A stretch of 64,000 bases of DNA, from contig CAJQUN010000003.1 of NCBI GenBank assembly GCA_907163345.1, forward strand, positions 6,304,821 through 6,368,820. The letters are read 5' to 3'. This DNA is from Haberlea rhodopensis. Lineage: Eukaryota; Streptophyta; Magnoliopsida; Lamiales; Gesneriaceae. Both the position numbers and the translations under genes were made by a program. A model generated the notes under the pieces. It did no database searches. It saw only the letters and a program-made list of their open reading frames with translations, and was not told where the DNA came from. Positions 20,823 through 30,829 of the stretch are shown piece by piece (the first letter of the stretch is position 1; the number at the start of each line of letters is the position of its first letter).

Positions 20823-21524
20823 TCACCAGTCATAATACATACCAAAACTAAATTCAGAATACGGATCAGAATATAGACTCGTATACATGGAATACAATGG
20901 AGTAGAATCAAACAAATGTGGATAAGATTCTCGCATCTTGCTTTCCAATTCCCACGTTGATTCTTCCACGCCATGTCGTGTCCATTGTACTCGTACCAAC
21001 GGAATAGATTTGTTACGCAATACTTTCTCCTTCCGATCCAAAATGCAAACGGGATATTCAACATAGCATAACGAAGGATCCAGTTCAACCTCATTAGGCT
21101 GAAGTACGTGTGCTGGATCAGGTTCATATTTCCGTAACAGAGAAACATGAAATACATCGTGAATGGCGGATAAGGCTGGAGGTAATGCCAACCGATAAGC
21201 AAGATCTCCAACTCGATCAAGAATCTCATACGGGCCAACATATCGAGGTGATAGTTTGCCTCGCATGCCAAAATGAACAGTATTTCGAAATGGAGATATT
21301 TTCAGAAATACACGATCACCTTTCTGAAATTCTAAGGGTCGTCTTCGCTTGTTAGCATAACTTGCTTGACGATCCTGTGCGGCCTTCATACGCTGTCTAA
21401 TTAACTGAACTTTTTCATTCATTTCTTGTATCATATCAGGTCCAGTCAATTGTTTTTCACCAATTTCTTCCCAGAATAAAGGTGATCTACATCGTCTTCC
21501 ATATAATGCTTCAAACGGTGCCAT
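20823..21524 (-). CDS. Gypsy integrase C-terminus with chromodomain-like tail
   Basis: This minus-strand frame (233 codons) starts with the GPY/F-side region of the integrase (MAPFEALYGRRCRSP), continues through the DRVFL and SPRYVGPYEI blocks (GPY/F module, about residues 70-125), and ends with a chromodomain-like segment (about 155-215: VEYPV.ILDRKEK.LRNK..P.VRVQW..HG.EESTWE). Such tails steer insertion to chromatin in chromoviruses. It is separated from the rest of pol only by a TAG codon (21537-21539), so it is the 3' part of one broken reading frame and not a separate gene. Confidence 0.85.
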   Translation of the reverse strand: MAPFEALYGRRCRSPLFWEEIGEKQLTGPDMIQEMNEKVQLIRQRMKAAQDRQASYANKRRRPLEFQKGDRVFLKISPFRNTVHFGMRGKLSPRYVGPYEILDRVGDLAYRLALPPALSAIHDVFHVSLLRKYEPDPAHVLQPNEVELDPSLCYVEYPVCILDRKEKVLRNKSIPLVRVQWTRHGVEESTWELESKMRESYPHLFDSTPLYSMYTSLYSDPYSEFSFGMYYDW

Positions 21525-21536
21525 AACAATGCTCGT

Positions 21537-23183
21537 CTAGTAGCTATTATTATAAGAAAATTCCACCAACGGTAAAGCTTCTTGCCAACCAACATTAAAA
21601 TCCATCACCACAGCGCGTAGCATATCTTCAAGAGTTTGAATAGTACGTTCAGTTTGGCCATCAGTCTGATGATGATAAGCAGTATTCATTGCCAAATGCG
21701 TACCCATAGCATCTTGAAAACTACTCCAGAATTTAGAAGTAAATCTGGGATCACGATCAGAAACAATTGAGACAGGCACAACATGCAATCTCACAATATT
21801 CTCGATATACAATCGAGCCATTTTCTTATACGGAAAAGTCCGCTCATACGGAATGAAATGTGCCAATTTAGAAAGTCGATCAATAATAACCCATATAGCA
21901 TCACAACCTCGGGGTGATCGAGGAAGATGGGTTACAAAATCCATAGCAATATGTTCCCAATTCCATTTGGGAATTTCAAGACTATGCAGTAACCCTCCAG
22001 GTTTCATTCGTTCAGCTTTTACCTGTTGACAAACTAAACATTTGGAAATAAATTCAGCTATATCCTTCTTCATACGTCTCCACCAGAATTGGGGTCTTAG
22101 AGTCATATACATCTTTCGGCCTCCAGGGTGGATACTATATTTGCTACAACGGGCTTCACGAAAAAGAGCAGATTTCAAATCAGAATTATCAGGAACAACC
22201 AACCGACCATTAAGTCGTAAGGAACCATCAGAAGATATCTGAAAGCCAGAAGGATGTCCTGCAGACACAAGTTCTTTCGATTTCTGAGTTTGAGAATCAT
22301 TTCGTTGGGCTTTCTTGATTTTAGAAATCAATTTCGGCTCAACCTGTAATGCAGAAACAGTGACAGAATTTCCATGTGAGTGAAATGTCCAACCAGAAGT
22401 ACAGATATCATCATGTACTTTAGCGATACGAACAGAAGCTAGAACAGAATCATGAACGTTACGGCTGAGAGCATCCGCAATAACGTTCACTTGTCCAGGG
22501 TGATATTGAATCTCACAATCGAAGTCCTTCAACAGATCCATCCACCGACGTTGCCTCATATTAAGATCAGATTGAGAGAATAGATATTTCAAGCTCTTGT
22601 GGTCCGAATAAATAACAAATGTTTCCCCGTATAAGTAATGGCGCCAAATTTTTAAAGCAAAAACAATTGCTGCCAATTCTAAATCATGTACAGGATATTT
22701 ATTTTCATGAGATTTCAGTTGGCGAGACGCATAAGCAACCACTCGGCCATGTTGCATCAATACACAGCCCAAACCTTTTAAAGACGCATCTGTGCATACC
22801 ACATATCCTCCGGTACCTGAAGGAATAGTAAGTACAGGTGCAGTGGTCAGTCTCGTCTTTAGTTCAAGAAAACTTGCTTCACACTCATCTGACCAAATAA
22901 ATTTCTGATTTTTCTGTGTCAGTTGAGTAATAGGTTTAGCAATTTTTGAAAAACCTTTTATAAAACGACGATAATAACCAGCTAAACCCATGAAACTTCG
23001 GACCTCAGGAACATTGGTAGGTCTCGGCCAGTTTAACACTGCTTCAACCTTAGTTGGATCAACAGAAATACCATGTCGAGAAATGACGTGGCCTAAGAAT
23101 ACCACCTTGTCCATCCAAAATTCACATTTGGACAATTTGGCATAAAGATGTTCAGTACGGAGAGTTTGAAGTACCAACTTCAA
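21537..23183 (-). CDS. Gypsy reverse transcriptase C-part, RNase H and integrase
   Basis: This 548-codon frame has the RT thumb (FLGHVIS), RNase H (about residues 120-235, with TDAS and SDHKSL motifs), the zinc-binding and catalytic integrase (about 330-545), with the D and D of MDFVTHLP and SDRDPRF and the E of the later helix present. The first codon is TTG; the frame is open further upstream to a frameshift near 23240, so this is not a real start. It ends at a TAG where related elements commonly have Gln, fitting a C-to-T change. In the HHCC zinc site the first His is Arg (codon 22149-22151), which should weaken zinc binding. Confidence 0.88.
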   Translation of the reverse strand: MKLVLQTLRTEHLYAKLSKCEFWMDKVVFLGHVISRHGISVDPTKVEAVLNWPRPTNVPEVRSFMGLAGYYRRFIKGFSKIAKPITQLTQKNQKFIWSDECEASFLELKTRLTTAPVLTIPSGTGGYVVCTDASLKGLGCVLMQHGRVVAYASRQLKSHENKYPVHDLELAAIVFALKIWRHYLYGETFVIYSDHKSLKYLFSQSDLNMRQRRWMDLLKDFDCEIQYHPGQVNVIADALSRNVHDSVLASVRIAKVHDDICTSGWTFHSHGNSVTVSALQVEPKLISKIKKAQRNDSQTQKSKELVSAGHPSGFQISSDGSLRLNGRLVVPDNSDLKSALFREARCSKYSIHPGGRKMYMTLRPQFWWRRMKKDIAEFISKCLVCQQVKAERMKPGGLLHSLEIPKWNWEHIAMDFVTHLPRSPRGCDAIWVIIDRLSKLAHFIPYERTFPYKKMARLYIENIVRLHVVPVSIVSDRDPRFTSKFWSSFQDAMGTHLAMNTAYHHQTDGQTERTIQTLEDMLRAVVMDFNVGWQEALPLVEFSYNNSY

Positions 23184-23229
23184 ATGTTCGGTATGCTCCT
23201 CTTTGGATTTCGAATAGACAAGAATATCA

Positions 23230-24522
23230 TCAATAAAGACGATATCGATCCAAGAAATTCCGAAAAACGCGATTCATTAAATCCATAAAAACTGCAGGAG
23301 CATTAGTGAGACCAAATGGCATGACCAAAAATTCATAATGACCATACCTAGTACGACAAGCAGTTTTAGATACATCTTCCTCTCGAACACGCACTTGATG
23401 ATATCCAGAACGAAGATCAATTTTTGAGTAGATAGAAGTGCCTTGAAGTTGATCGAATAAATCATCAATACGAGGCAATGGATACTTATTTTTCACAGTT
23501 GCCCGATTCAATTGCCTATAATCGATGCACATTCGCATAGTACCGTCTTTCTTTCGGACAAACAGAACTGGAGCTCCCCAAGGCGAAACACTCGGTCGAA
23601 TATATCCTTTATCGAGAAGATCCTGTAATTGGTCTTTTAATTCTTTCAATTCCAACGGTGACATACGATAAGGAGCTTTGGAAATAGGTGCAGTACCCAG
23701 AACAAGATCAATACTAAATTCAACTTGTCGATGAGGAGGAAAACCAGGAATCTCATCGGGAAAGACATCAGGAAATTCTTTTACTACAGGAATATCAGAT
23801 AAAGATGGCTCCTTTTTTGATATATCAATAGCATAGATAAGAAAACCTTCATTCCCGATACATAAAAGTCGGGACATTTCAAGAAACGATATCAATGGAA
23901 TTTTCCCTTGGGAACCCTTGCCATAGAAATTCCACTTAGGTCCATCAATTGGTCGAAATCGAACTACCCCATGACAACAATCAACAGTAGCTCGATTTGT
24001 AGAGAGAACACCCATGCCAACAATGCAATCAAAGTCGTGCATAGGGAGGACGATCAAATTTAAGAATAGAACATTATCCTCATAAATTAACACACAATTA
24101 TGCACAACCTGCTCAGATAAGATAATTCTTCCTGCTGGCGTAGCTATCGATAAAGTATTATCTAATGAAGTACAGATAATATCATGCGATGCCACAAATG
24201 CATGCGATATGAATGAGTGAGATGCTCTTGTATCAAAGAACACACGTGCAGGATAATCACATAACGTGCAAATACCTGCTATAAGACCACCATGAGCCTC
24301 CTTCACCTGATCCTCAGTCATGGCGTACACTCTGGCCTGAGGAGGACCCGAAACAGTCTGACCTCGAGATCCTCGATACTGTGGAATATTTGATTGCTGA
24401 AAAGATGGCATAGGAGCAGTAGGAACAATAAGAGCAGTAGGTCTAAAATTACTGGGACCACCAGGAAATCGTGGCTGAGATTGCGAAGGAAACATGTCTC
24501 GATTTGGGCAATCTCGTATCAA
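23230..24522 (-). CDS. Gypsy zinc knuckle remnant, protease and RT N-part
   Basis: This minus-strand frame (430 codons) opens inside the nucleocapsid zinc knuckle (IRDCP), then a retropepsin-like region (F-D-T/R-A-S-H-S-F: the usual D-T-G-A-S-H reads D-T-R-A-S-H, so the Gly of the active-site loop is Arg), then RT fingers and palm (PYRMSP.EL, CIDYR.LN, DLRSGYHQ, FGLTNAP). It is lost by a frameshift at about 23237-23245, immediately before the catalytic F-I-D-D box, which lies in the next frame. The polyprotein would not be made intact from this copy. Confidence 0.85.
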   Translation of the reverse strand: MIRDCPNRDMFPSQSQPRFPGGPSNFRPTALIVPTAPMPSFQQSNIPQYRGSRGQTVSGPPQARVYAMTEDQVKEAHGGLIAGICTLCDYPARVFFDTRASHSFISHAFVASHDIICTSLDNTLSIATPAGRIILSEQVVHNCVLIYEDNVLFLNLIVLPMHDFDCIVGMGVLSTNRATVDCCHGVVRFRPIDGPKWNFYGKGSQGKIPLISFLEMSRLLCIGNEGFLIYAIDISKKEPSLSDIPVVKEFPDVFPDEIPGFPPHRQVEFSIDLVLGTAPISKAPYRMSPLELKELKDQLQDLLDKGYIRPSVSPWGAPVLFVRKKDGTMRMCIDYRQLNRATVKNKYPLPRIDDLFDQLQGTSIYSKIDLRSGYHQVRVREEDVSKTACRTRYGHYEFLVMPFGLTNAPAVFMDLMNRVFRNFLDRYRLY

Positions 24523-24571
24523 ATGACCCGCTTGTCCACAACGAAAACATGTACCTAAGACTTATACGACA

Positions 24572-25375
24572 TTATTCTACTGGATGCCTTCCACCACAAA
24601 CACTACAAGAAGGACCACAGAAATGTCTCTCTCGTGAACTAGAAGATCCAAATGAAGAAGAACCAATCTTCTTAAAGATTTTGCCTTTAGGACGCAGAGT
24701 AGGTACTGATGGCGGAGGAAGAAACTGTGGACCTCCCCTTCTCAGTCCTGATTCTACCATCTTTGCTCGTTCCACTGCATCAGCATAAGTAGTAGGCGAG
24801 CCAGCAGTCACCAAAGTAAATAGGGTAGGATGCAACCCATTGACAAACCTATTAAATTTCGCCTTTGGATTTGCCGCTACATGTGGTGCATATTTCAGCA
24901 GGATAGAGAATTTTGAGGCATATTCTTCAACTGTCATGGTTCCCTGCTGCAAATTATTAAATTCATTTTCCTGAGCAGTATAATAGGATGGTGGTGAATA
25001 CTGCTCCAGAAATTGGGCCTTGAAGACATCCCAAGTGACTTCAACACCAGCTTCAACCAAACCAATCTCAGCGGCTTCCCACCAAGATTGTGCACTATCC
25101 TTCAACTGATATAGGGCAAGTGGCAGTTTACGATATTCAGGATACTCAATCAGTCTGAATAGCTGTTCAATCTCTTTCAACCACGATTCAGCTCGTGCAG
25201 AACCCTCTGTTCCACGAAATTTGGGCGGATGCAAATTCTGAAATCGAGCCATGATAAGATCCATAGACATCTCTTCAAACTGATCAATCACACGCTCAAC
25301 ACTGGTGCTATTGGCAGCCTCAGCTTCAATAGCAGGTGCCTTTCCCTTACCCCGACCTCTTGCTTTTCTAAACAT
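24572..25375 (-). CDS. Gypsy gag (Retrotrans_gag)
   Basis: This 267-codon minus-strand frame starts MFRKARGRGKGK, has the Retrotrans_gag core (about residues 65-185: PPKFRG.EG, QLKDSAQSWWE, F..QFLEQY), a basic Ser/Gly-rich linker, and the first Cys pair of a zinc region (CSVCGGRHP) before the stop. The ATG follows a 175-bp leader after the primer site. One or more frameshifts between 24541 and 24575 separate it from the second zinc knuckle and protease. Capsid protein of the element, made in the cytoplasm. Confidence 0.88.
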   Translation of the reverse strand: MFRKARGRGKGKAPAIEAEAANSTSVERVIDQFEEMSMDLIMARFQNLHPPKFRGTEGSARAESWLKEIEQLFRLIEYPEYRKLPLALYQLKDSAQSWWEAAEIGLVEAGVEVTWDVFKAQFLEQYSPPSYYTAQENEFNNLQQGTMTVEEYASKFSILLKYAPHVAANPKAKFNRFVNGLHPTLFTLVTAGSPTTYADAVERAKMVESGLRRGGPQFLPPPSVPTLRPKGKIFKKIGSSSFGSSSSRERHFCGPSCSVCGGRHPVE

Positions 25376-25550
25376 CTACAAACTCAAATGGCAACAACAT
25401 AATTCAAAACAAATATACAAACAATACATATCAATTTATCTCATGTCCAATCAAACAAGAGCAAAGAATTTCAGATAATTCAAACACATGCGCACATATA
25501 TCTTTGTGCCTATGTCAGTGTACACAAAACTCAAGAGCATTCCCAGTTAT

Positions 25551-25562
25551 GCTCTGATACCA
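25551..25562 (-). other. Primer binding site, initiator-Met tRNA type
   Basis: The reverse complement is TGGTATCAGAGC, a full match, three bases inside the right LTR. It fixes the element's orientation. Confidence 0.9.
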
Positions 25563-25565
25563 TAC

Positions 25566-27596
25566 TGTGAGGGCCCAATCCTAATAATGTGATTAGTTAT
25601 CACACAATTATAATTATAGCGTAAACAGCGGAAGATTTGTTTAACATTTAGTAACATGTGGCCCTAAAAATTTCGGCATGACCTCGTCGCACGAGAAACA
25701 TACCACCAATACCAATAGTCAAAATATATATAGATACCATCAGTTTCATCTCCATCAACACAAATCAAACTATGAAACACATATCCATACTGAGCAAAAT
25801 AAACTAAATATACATAAACTCCTTACACTCCTGGTATATATATACAACTGGGATAATGAGGAAAATAAACCTCTCAAGTGTGGCTCCCACCGGATGTGTA
25901 CTCTCTGGGGTCCTAGCCACCTGTACTACCTGACATTGTCCACACACAAAGACAACAACAGCCCCCCTTGGGGGTGAGCAAAAGCCCAATATGGAACGAT
26001 CATGGAATATACATCATGTATCTATAAAATGATATATGAAATGAAATGCAATGCATGTCATGTCATGTCGGTATCATACACCCATCCGCTGGGTATCTCG
26101 GAGCCAATAAATGAAAGTCCAAATACTACATAGCTAAGCTCGAGCATGTCAAGCAAAGGAATGTCTATATGGTGCGTCGTCAAAGCGTCACCGCATCCCA
26201 GCTCTTGACATCAGATCATATCATACAGATGACATCAGCAAGGCGCCACCTTATACCAGTCTCAATAAATAGGGATAATCCAAAGGATGACGTCGGCAAA
26301 CGCCACCAATCCCCATATCAACAAATCATAGCAATCATAAGGGCCACGAATCCCTATGCCTTTCAGACCACTTAATGCCAGTCATAGCACCATGTACACC
26401 CCTTATGATTGATCGAATCCACAATACTAGGGTATCAAAGAATCGTAGCTCAATATGTATGTCATGCATCGATGTATGTATTAAAAACTGATGTGTGTTA
26501 ACAAAACATTTATTTTCATACATCGATGTGCAATTATGAATGCCATGAATTCCACATAATTTAAATAAAATCACGTAGCCACAAAAAATCAAGTAATTCA
26601 CAGAAGTCATCAAATCATATACCAACTGATACAGATACCTGTTGTATGTTACCCGATCGCAACATACCTACTTCTCGATATCTGAGGGTCGACTTGAACT
26701 TGTAGAGTCGATGTATTCACTGTATATTAATGAAATTCACAATTCACTAAATTACTCATTAAACATTGGTTATCAATTGTAGTCATAGCTGAACAAATTT
26801 AGGGTAATTAATTTGATGCGATTACATCACAATTTAATTTGCTAAATTATTTTTAATCAATTCAAATTTATTTTTACTAATTATAGTCCAAATTAACTGG
26901 TAATTATTGAAGCAAAGTCGGAAAAATCGAATAACAAATTTACCCAAAATCGCACACAATACACGCACGTTTTTCCTCCGATTCGGCGAGCTCCGGTGAC
27001 GTTATGGGCGGCGACCGGTTCAGAAAGCTTCATCTAGATGAGGAGAAGAGATTCGGTGTATGGATTCGTCCAATTTGTTGTAGAATCGAAGAAATCGAAC
27101 CAGAATTCCTCAAACCCTAGTCTGTGCGAGTTCGTCCGTTCCAGGTCAAAATCGAAGCACTTTTCGAATACCAAAATCCAATTATCTGGTATGGAAAGTT
27201 TCGCCTCTGAGTTAGGAACACGGTGGTAGGTTGGTCTCGTCGAGAGGTGGTCGGACGGCGGCGAACGGAGCGGATAAGTACACGGTGGTCGGTGAATCGC
27301 TCGAAGTGTGTGTTTTCGCACCTTTTAGTAGGTGTCCGCGACTATGTGTGTTTTTACGCGTTTACTATGTGTTTTACGTCCTACACCGATATATATTAAT
27401 TCCCGACCAATTATGAACATCGGGATGTCACCGGTGTACTGGTGCATGTACGTTGCTTGTACAGCTGACACCTGACTTCGTGTCACTACTTTAATAACAA
27501 AATGAAATCTATCATTTTAATACAAATTTTATATTTACTAAATTAATTTAACAAAATTAAATATAATTAACGTTAATCGAACATCAGGGCATCACA
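25566..27596 (-). repeat. 5' LTR of the Gypsy element (full length)
   Basis: 2031 bp. It keeps the ~755-bp segment (about 25950-26704) lost from the other LTR. Shared parts differ by a few percent at most by eye. Confidence 0.93.
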
Positions 27597-27883
27597 TTTG
27601 TCCTATATGGGAGATAGAGATAAATTTTCCAAAAAAAAAAGGATTTCCCTTGTTTCGAGTGATTGATAATTGGAATAACAATAAAACGATGTGAATGGTA
27701 ATTATTGATAAAGTGATATTTGATTGTATGATTGTATATATACAATATATTTATATTTATAATTTACAAAACATTGGACAAGAGCTTGGTATAAAATTAG
27801 ACAACATTTACTAGCCAATTTCATTAATATAGAATGAGGGGGGAAAAAGACAAGGCCCAGGGTATAGTGTATAGAGTATAGAC

Positions 27884-28241
27884 GGGTTTTTTAATAATAT
27901 AACCTAAAAAAAATATTTATTTAACAAAATAACCTAAAAAAAATTTTATTTATCAAAATGACCGAAGTCGCCATCTGAGATGGCGACTTCAGTACAAATT
28001 TTTTTTTTAAACTAAAGTCGCCATCTCAGATGGCGACTTCAATATAAAATTAATTTTTTTTTTGAAGTCGCCATCTCAGATGGCGACTTCAATATAATTT
28101 TTTATTTTTAGTATGGAAGTTGTCATATATACAATTTTTAGTGTGGAAGTTGTCATATATACAATTATATTAGCCTAATATATCCTAGCTAAATATGGAA
28201 TGACTGAGAATGATATGGGTCTTGATTAGCCGCATGATTGG
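27884..28241 (+). repeat. Left inverted repeat of the foldback element
   Basis: Complementary to 29109-29489 over its full 358 bp. Hairpin copies are at 27964-27990, 28015-28039 and 28064-28090. Confidence 0.92.
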
Positions 28242-28243
<2 letters not shown>

Positions 28244-28294
<51 letters not shown>

Positions 28295-28305
28295 ATATAT
28301 ATATT
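28244..28305. repeat. (TA)n microsatellite at the inner edge of the left arm
   Basis: Nearly pure TA with one interruption, directly inside the left inverted repeat. Confidence 0.9.
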
Positions 28306-29108
28306 TGTGTGTGCACTTATGAGCAACAAGATTAGATATTTTGAAAATTGTTAAAGGAATCAGATTCTCAAAATCCTAAGGGTGTGGTTGGTTGAATAAA
28401 AAATGGGATTTGGATTTGGATTTGGAATTGGAATTGGATTTGGATTTAGAATTCCATGGATTTGAAATTCCATTTGGTGTTTGGTCAAAATTTAAAATGT
28501 TATATAAGAATTGAATTTAACATTAAAAATACTATTGTTTGATATTAAATTTTTTTTATAAATACAATGCTTAACATATATGTAAATATTCATGTATGTT
28601 TATTAAGATATATAAGAAAAAATATTTTAAAATAAACAAGAAAACTATATTTTTATTAATTCGTTTTTTAAAGAAATGAAAAAAAAAAGTTTATCAAAGG
28701 AAATTTCGAAAAAAATTTGCTAAATTTTGATAAATTAGATTTGAGAATTTTAAAATGAAGGTTTTTTAAGTAGAAGAACTAATTTATATAGTTTTCAAAT
28801 ATAAAATATTTTTAATTGATTTTAAATAAATTTTCTCTAAAATATGAATTTTTAAGAAAATAATATTTTATTAAATTTGAAAAGTACACTAAAAATTTAT
28901 GAGTAAGTTATACAAATTTTATATTAAAAATGTTTTTTATCTTCCCTATAACCCAAATCCCATGAAATCCTTTCAATTTTGTATGGATTTCATTTAGTTA
29001 AATCAAATCCCATCAAATCCCAATTCCGTTTTGAAATCCCGTTTATCCAAACACTAAAAATGGAATTTGTAATTCCAAATCCCCTCAAATCCCACCAAGC
29101 CCATGCTA

Positions 29109-29489
29109 CCAATCATGCGGCTAATCAAGACCCATATCATTCTCAGTCATTCCATATTTAGCTAGGATATATTAGGCTAATATAATTGTATATATGACAA
29201 CTTCCACACTAAAAATTCTATATATGACAACTTCCACACTAAAAATAAAAAATTATATTGAAGTCGCCATCTCAGATGGCGACTTCAAAAAAAATTAATT
29301 TTATATTGAAGTCGCCATCTGAGATGGCGACTTCAGTAAAAAAAAAAATTTGTACTGAAGTATAAAAAAAAAAATTTGTACTGAAGTCGCCATCTCGGAT
29401 GGCGACTTCGGTCATTTTGATAAATAAAATTTTTTTTAGGTTATTTTGTTAAATAAATCTTTTTTTTAGGTTACATTATTAAAAAACCC
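29109..29489 (-). repeat. Right inverted repeat of the foldback element
   Basis: Reverse complement of the left arm. It is about 23 bp longer through a local duplication of a TTTGTACTGAAGT-type segment around 29345-29385. Hairpins are at 29260-29286, 29308-29334 and 29383-29409. Confidence 0.92.
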
Positions 29490-29752
29490 GAGTATAGACC
29501 ATAGACTAAAGAGTTTTTGTTTTTTTTATCATAGAAAGACAATATGTTAATTACTCGACAAATACATAGTATTTTCGGCCAAAGTTCAGGGAACAAGATA
29601 ACACAACCTCAATACGGCAGCAAATACTTTTGCCAACCATGTGAATAATCTAACCTATATCGGTACAAAGACATACGAAAAGTACACACAAAAGAGTGGA
29701 ATACATATGCACTACAACACTTAAATCTGAAGCTGGCAGGGACCACCATAGG

Positions 29753-29928
29753 TAGGGGTGCTTAATGGGTCGGGTCAATCCGGACCCGGCCCAAAATCGG
29801 ACCGGTCCAACCCGGAATCCAACCCGGAATCGGATCCAATCCAATTCCTTAACGGATCGGACCGGGATTATCGGATCCGGAATCGACCGATTTCGGACCG
29901 GACTGGACCGATCCGTTAAGCACCCCTA
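29753..29928. mobile_element. hAT-type MITE, 176 bp
   Basis: Inverted ends TAGGGGTGCTTAA..TTAAGCACCCCTA lie between perfect 8-bp duplications ACCATAGG (29745-29752, 29929-29936), the hAT signature. The interior is rich in CCGGA/TCCGG motifs and can fold on itself. No coding sequence. Confidence 0.9.
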
Positions 29929-30248
29929 ACCATAGGCCACATGGGTCCCCTCAAACCACGAAGTATATGATGGGGCGACCACCGGTATTGCGTGACCTAT
30001 CTTCCACTAACAATGAAGGAAAAGTAGTGGATGAACGAGCGACATAAACTGAATAAAGGCGGACAATGGAACATGTCCTCATATCCCGATCCCACGCATA
30101 GACAAGCTTTACAAATCCCGAACTAACTGACGCACGAAACCCGGTATCCCATTAGTGCAAAACCCAACTGTTCCTCAGCAGTGAAATAAGACAAACTAAC
30201 CCCCACACCACCACCACCAAAACATATGCACGACCACACAAAAGACTA

Positions 30249-30592
30249 TCAAACAGAGCAAAAAGTGGCACCATTAGGCCGCACAACCACCACAATATTA
30301 TAGAATCTATAGAAATATATAGGTATACCAAAACAAGAGATGACTTGCGAAAAGACATTCGCAGGCAGAATAATGCTCGGGATTCTCCTAATACCCGAGC
30401 AAGACAGCTGGGAAGATTGTGGTTGGCGTGTTGGCTGGGCATCCATCTCTAATAAAGAGCTGGATGAAGCCTTGGAGCCTAAGGATTTCAAGAAGCAAAA
30501 TAACAAATCAGGACCACCGCCACCACCAAGGTCACCGATCCCACCACCTTCGAAACCACCCCTACCATCACAACCACCAGCGACGCCACCCC
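30249..30592 (-). pseudogene. Glycine-rich protein gene remnant, part 2 (after MULE insertion)
   Basis: On the minus strand the 100 bp next to the MULE encode a Gly-rich stretch (GGGVAGG, GGIGDLGGGGG) in one frame, followed by an open, non-repetitive tail. It matches in character the Gly-rich frame on the other side of the MULE (34656-34950), and a 10-bp near-duplicate flanks the MULE. I infer that both belong to one gene split by the insertion. After removing one duplicate the two halves are one base out of frame, so other decay has occurred. Confidence 0.5.
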
Positions 30593-30788
30593 CTTTGGTC
30601 GCGAGAGAATTATTAAAATATTATTAAAAAAACAAACAAATATGAAAGTACCGTAAGTAAAAAAATGAATAATAATTTACGATAAATTGTTTGTTGGAGT
30701 ACCGATTTTAACTTTTAGTCAACTTGGTCTGACAACATTCACGGGTTGCATTCATGAGCTGCCAACTTTTTTTTTTCTTGTTAAAGCT

Positions 30789-30829
30789 GAATTCGTTTCT
30801 TGGAGTGCGTTTCTCCGAGAAACGAATTC
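30789..30829. repeat. 17-bp hairpin in the MULE 5' region
   Basis: GAATTCGTTTCTTGGAG and its near-perfect complement (16 of 17) are separated by 7 bases. Confidence 0.8.

Larger units (their letters stand above)
19472..27596 (-). mobile_element. Ty3/Gypsy chromovirus, Tekay/Del-like, minus strand
   Basis: Direct repeats 19472-20746 and 25566-27596 (TGTGAGGG..GGCATCACA on the plus strand) enclose minus-strand gag, protease, RT, RNase H, integrase and a chromodomain-like tail. The primer site next to the right LTR is a perfect initiator-Met match, and a polypurine tract lies inside the left LTR (reverse of 20747-20759), so the right LTR is the 5' LTR. Flanks TCTGT (19467-19471) and TTTGT (27597-27601) are a target duplication with one mismatch. 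The element has at least two frameshifts and one nonsense codon, and one LTR lacks about 750 bp. Confidence 0.95.
27884..29489. mobile_element. Foldback Mutator-like element with long inverted repeats
   Basis: A perfect 10-bp duplication GAGTATAGAC flanks it (27874-27883, 29490-29499), and both ends read GGGTTTTTTAATAAT inward. The 9-11-bp duplication and long inverted ends point to a Mutator-like element. Arms are 27884-28241 and 29109-29489. Each arm holds three copies of a 25-bp hairpin (12-bp stems AAGTCGCCATCT around one base). The interior has a TA microsatellite and GGATTT/AAATCC-rich inverted stretches resembling a Tourist-type MITE. No coding sequence is visible, so it would need a transposase from elsewhere. 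Confidence 0.88.

Noticed and set aside
27964..28090. Hairpin repeats as a CRISPR array
   Set aside because: Plant nuclear DNA; spacers are A/T runs of varying length and the units sit in transposon terminal repeats.
30340..30627. Pro-rich plus-strand frame
   Set aside because: It is the antisense of the Gly-rich coding stretch and ends inside the MULE terminal repeat.
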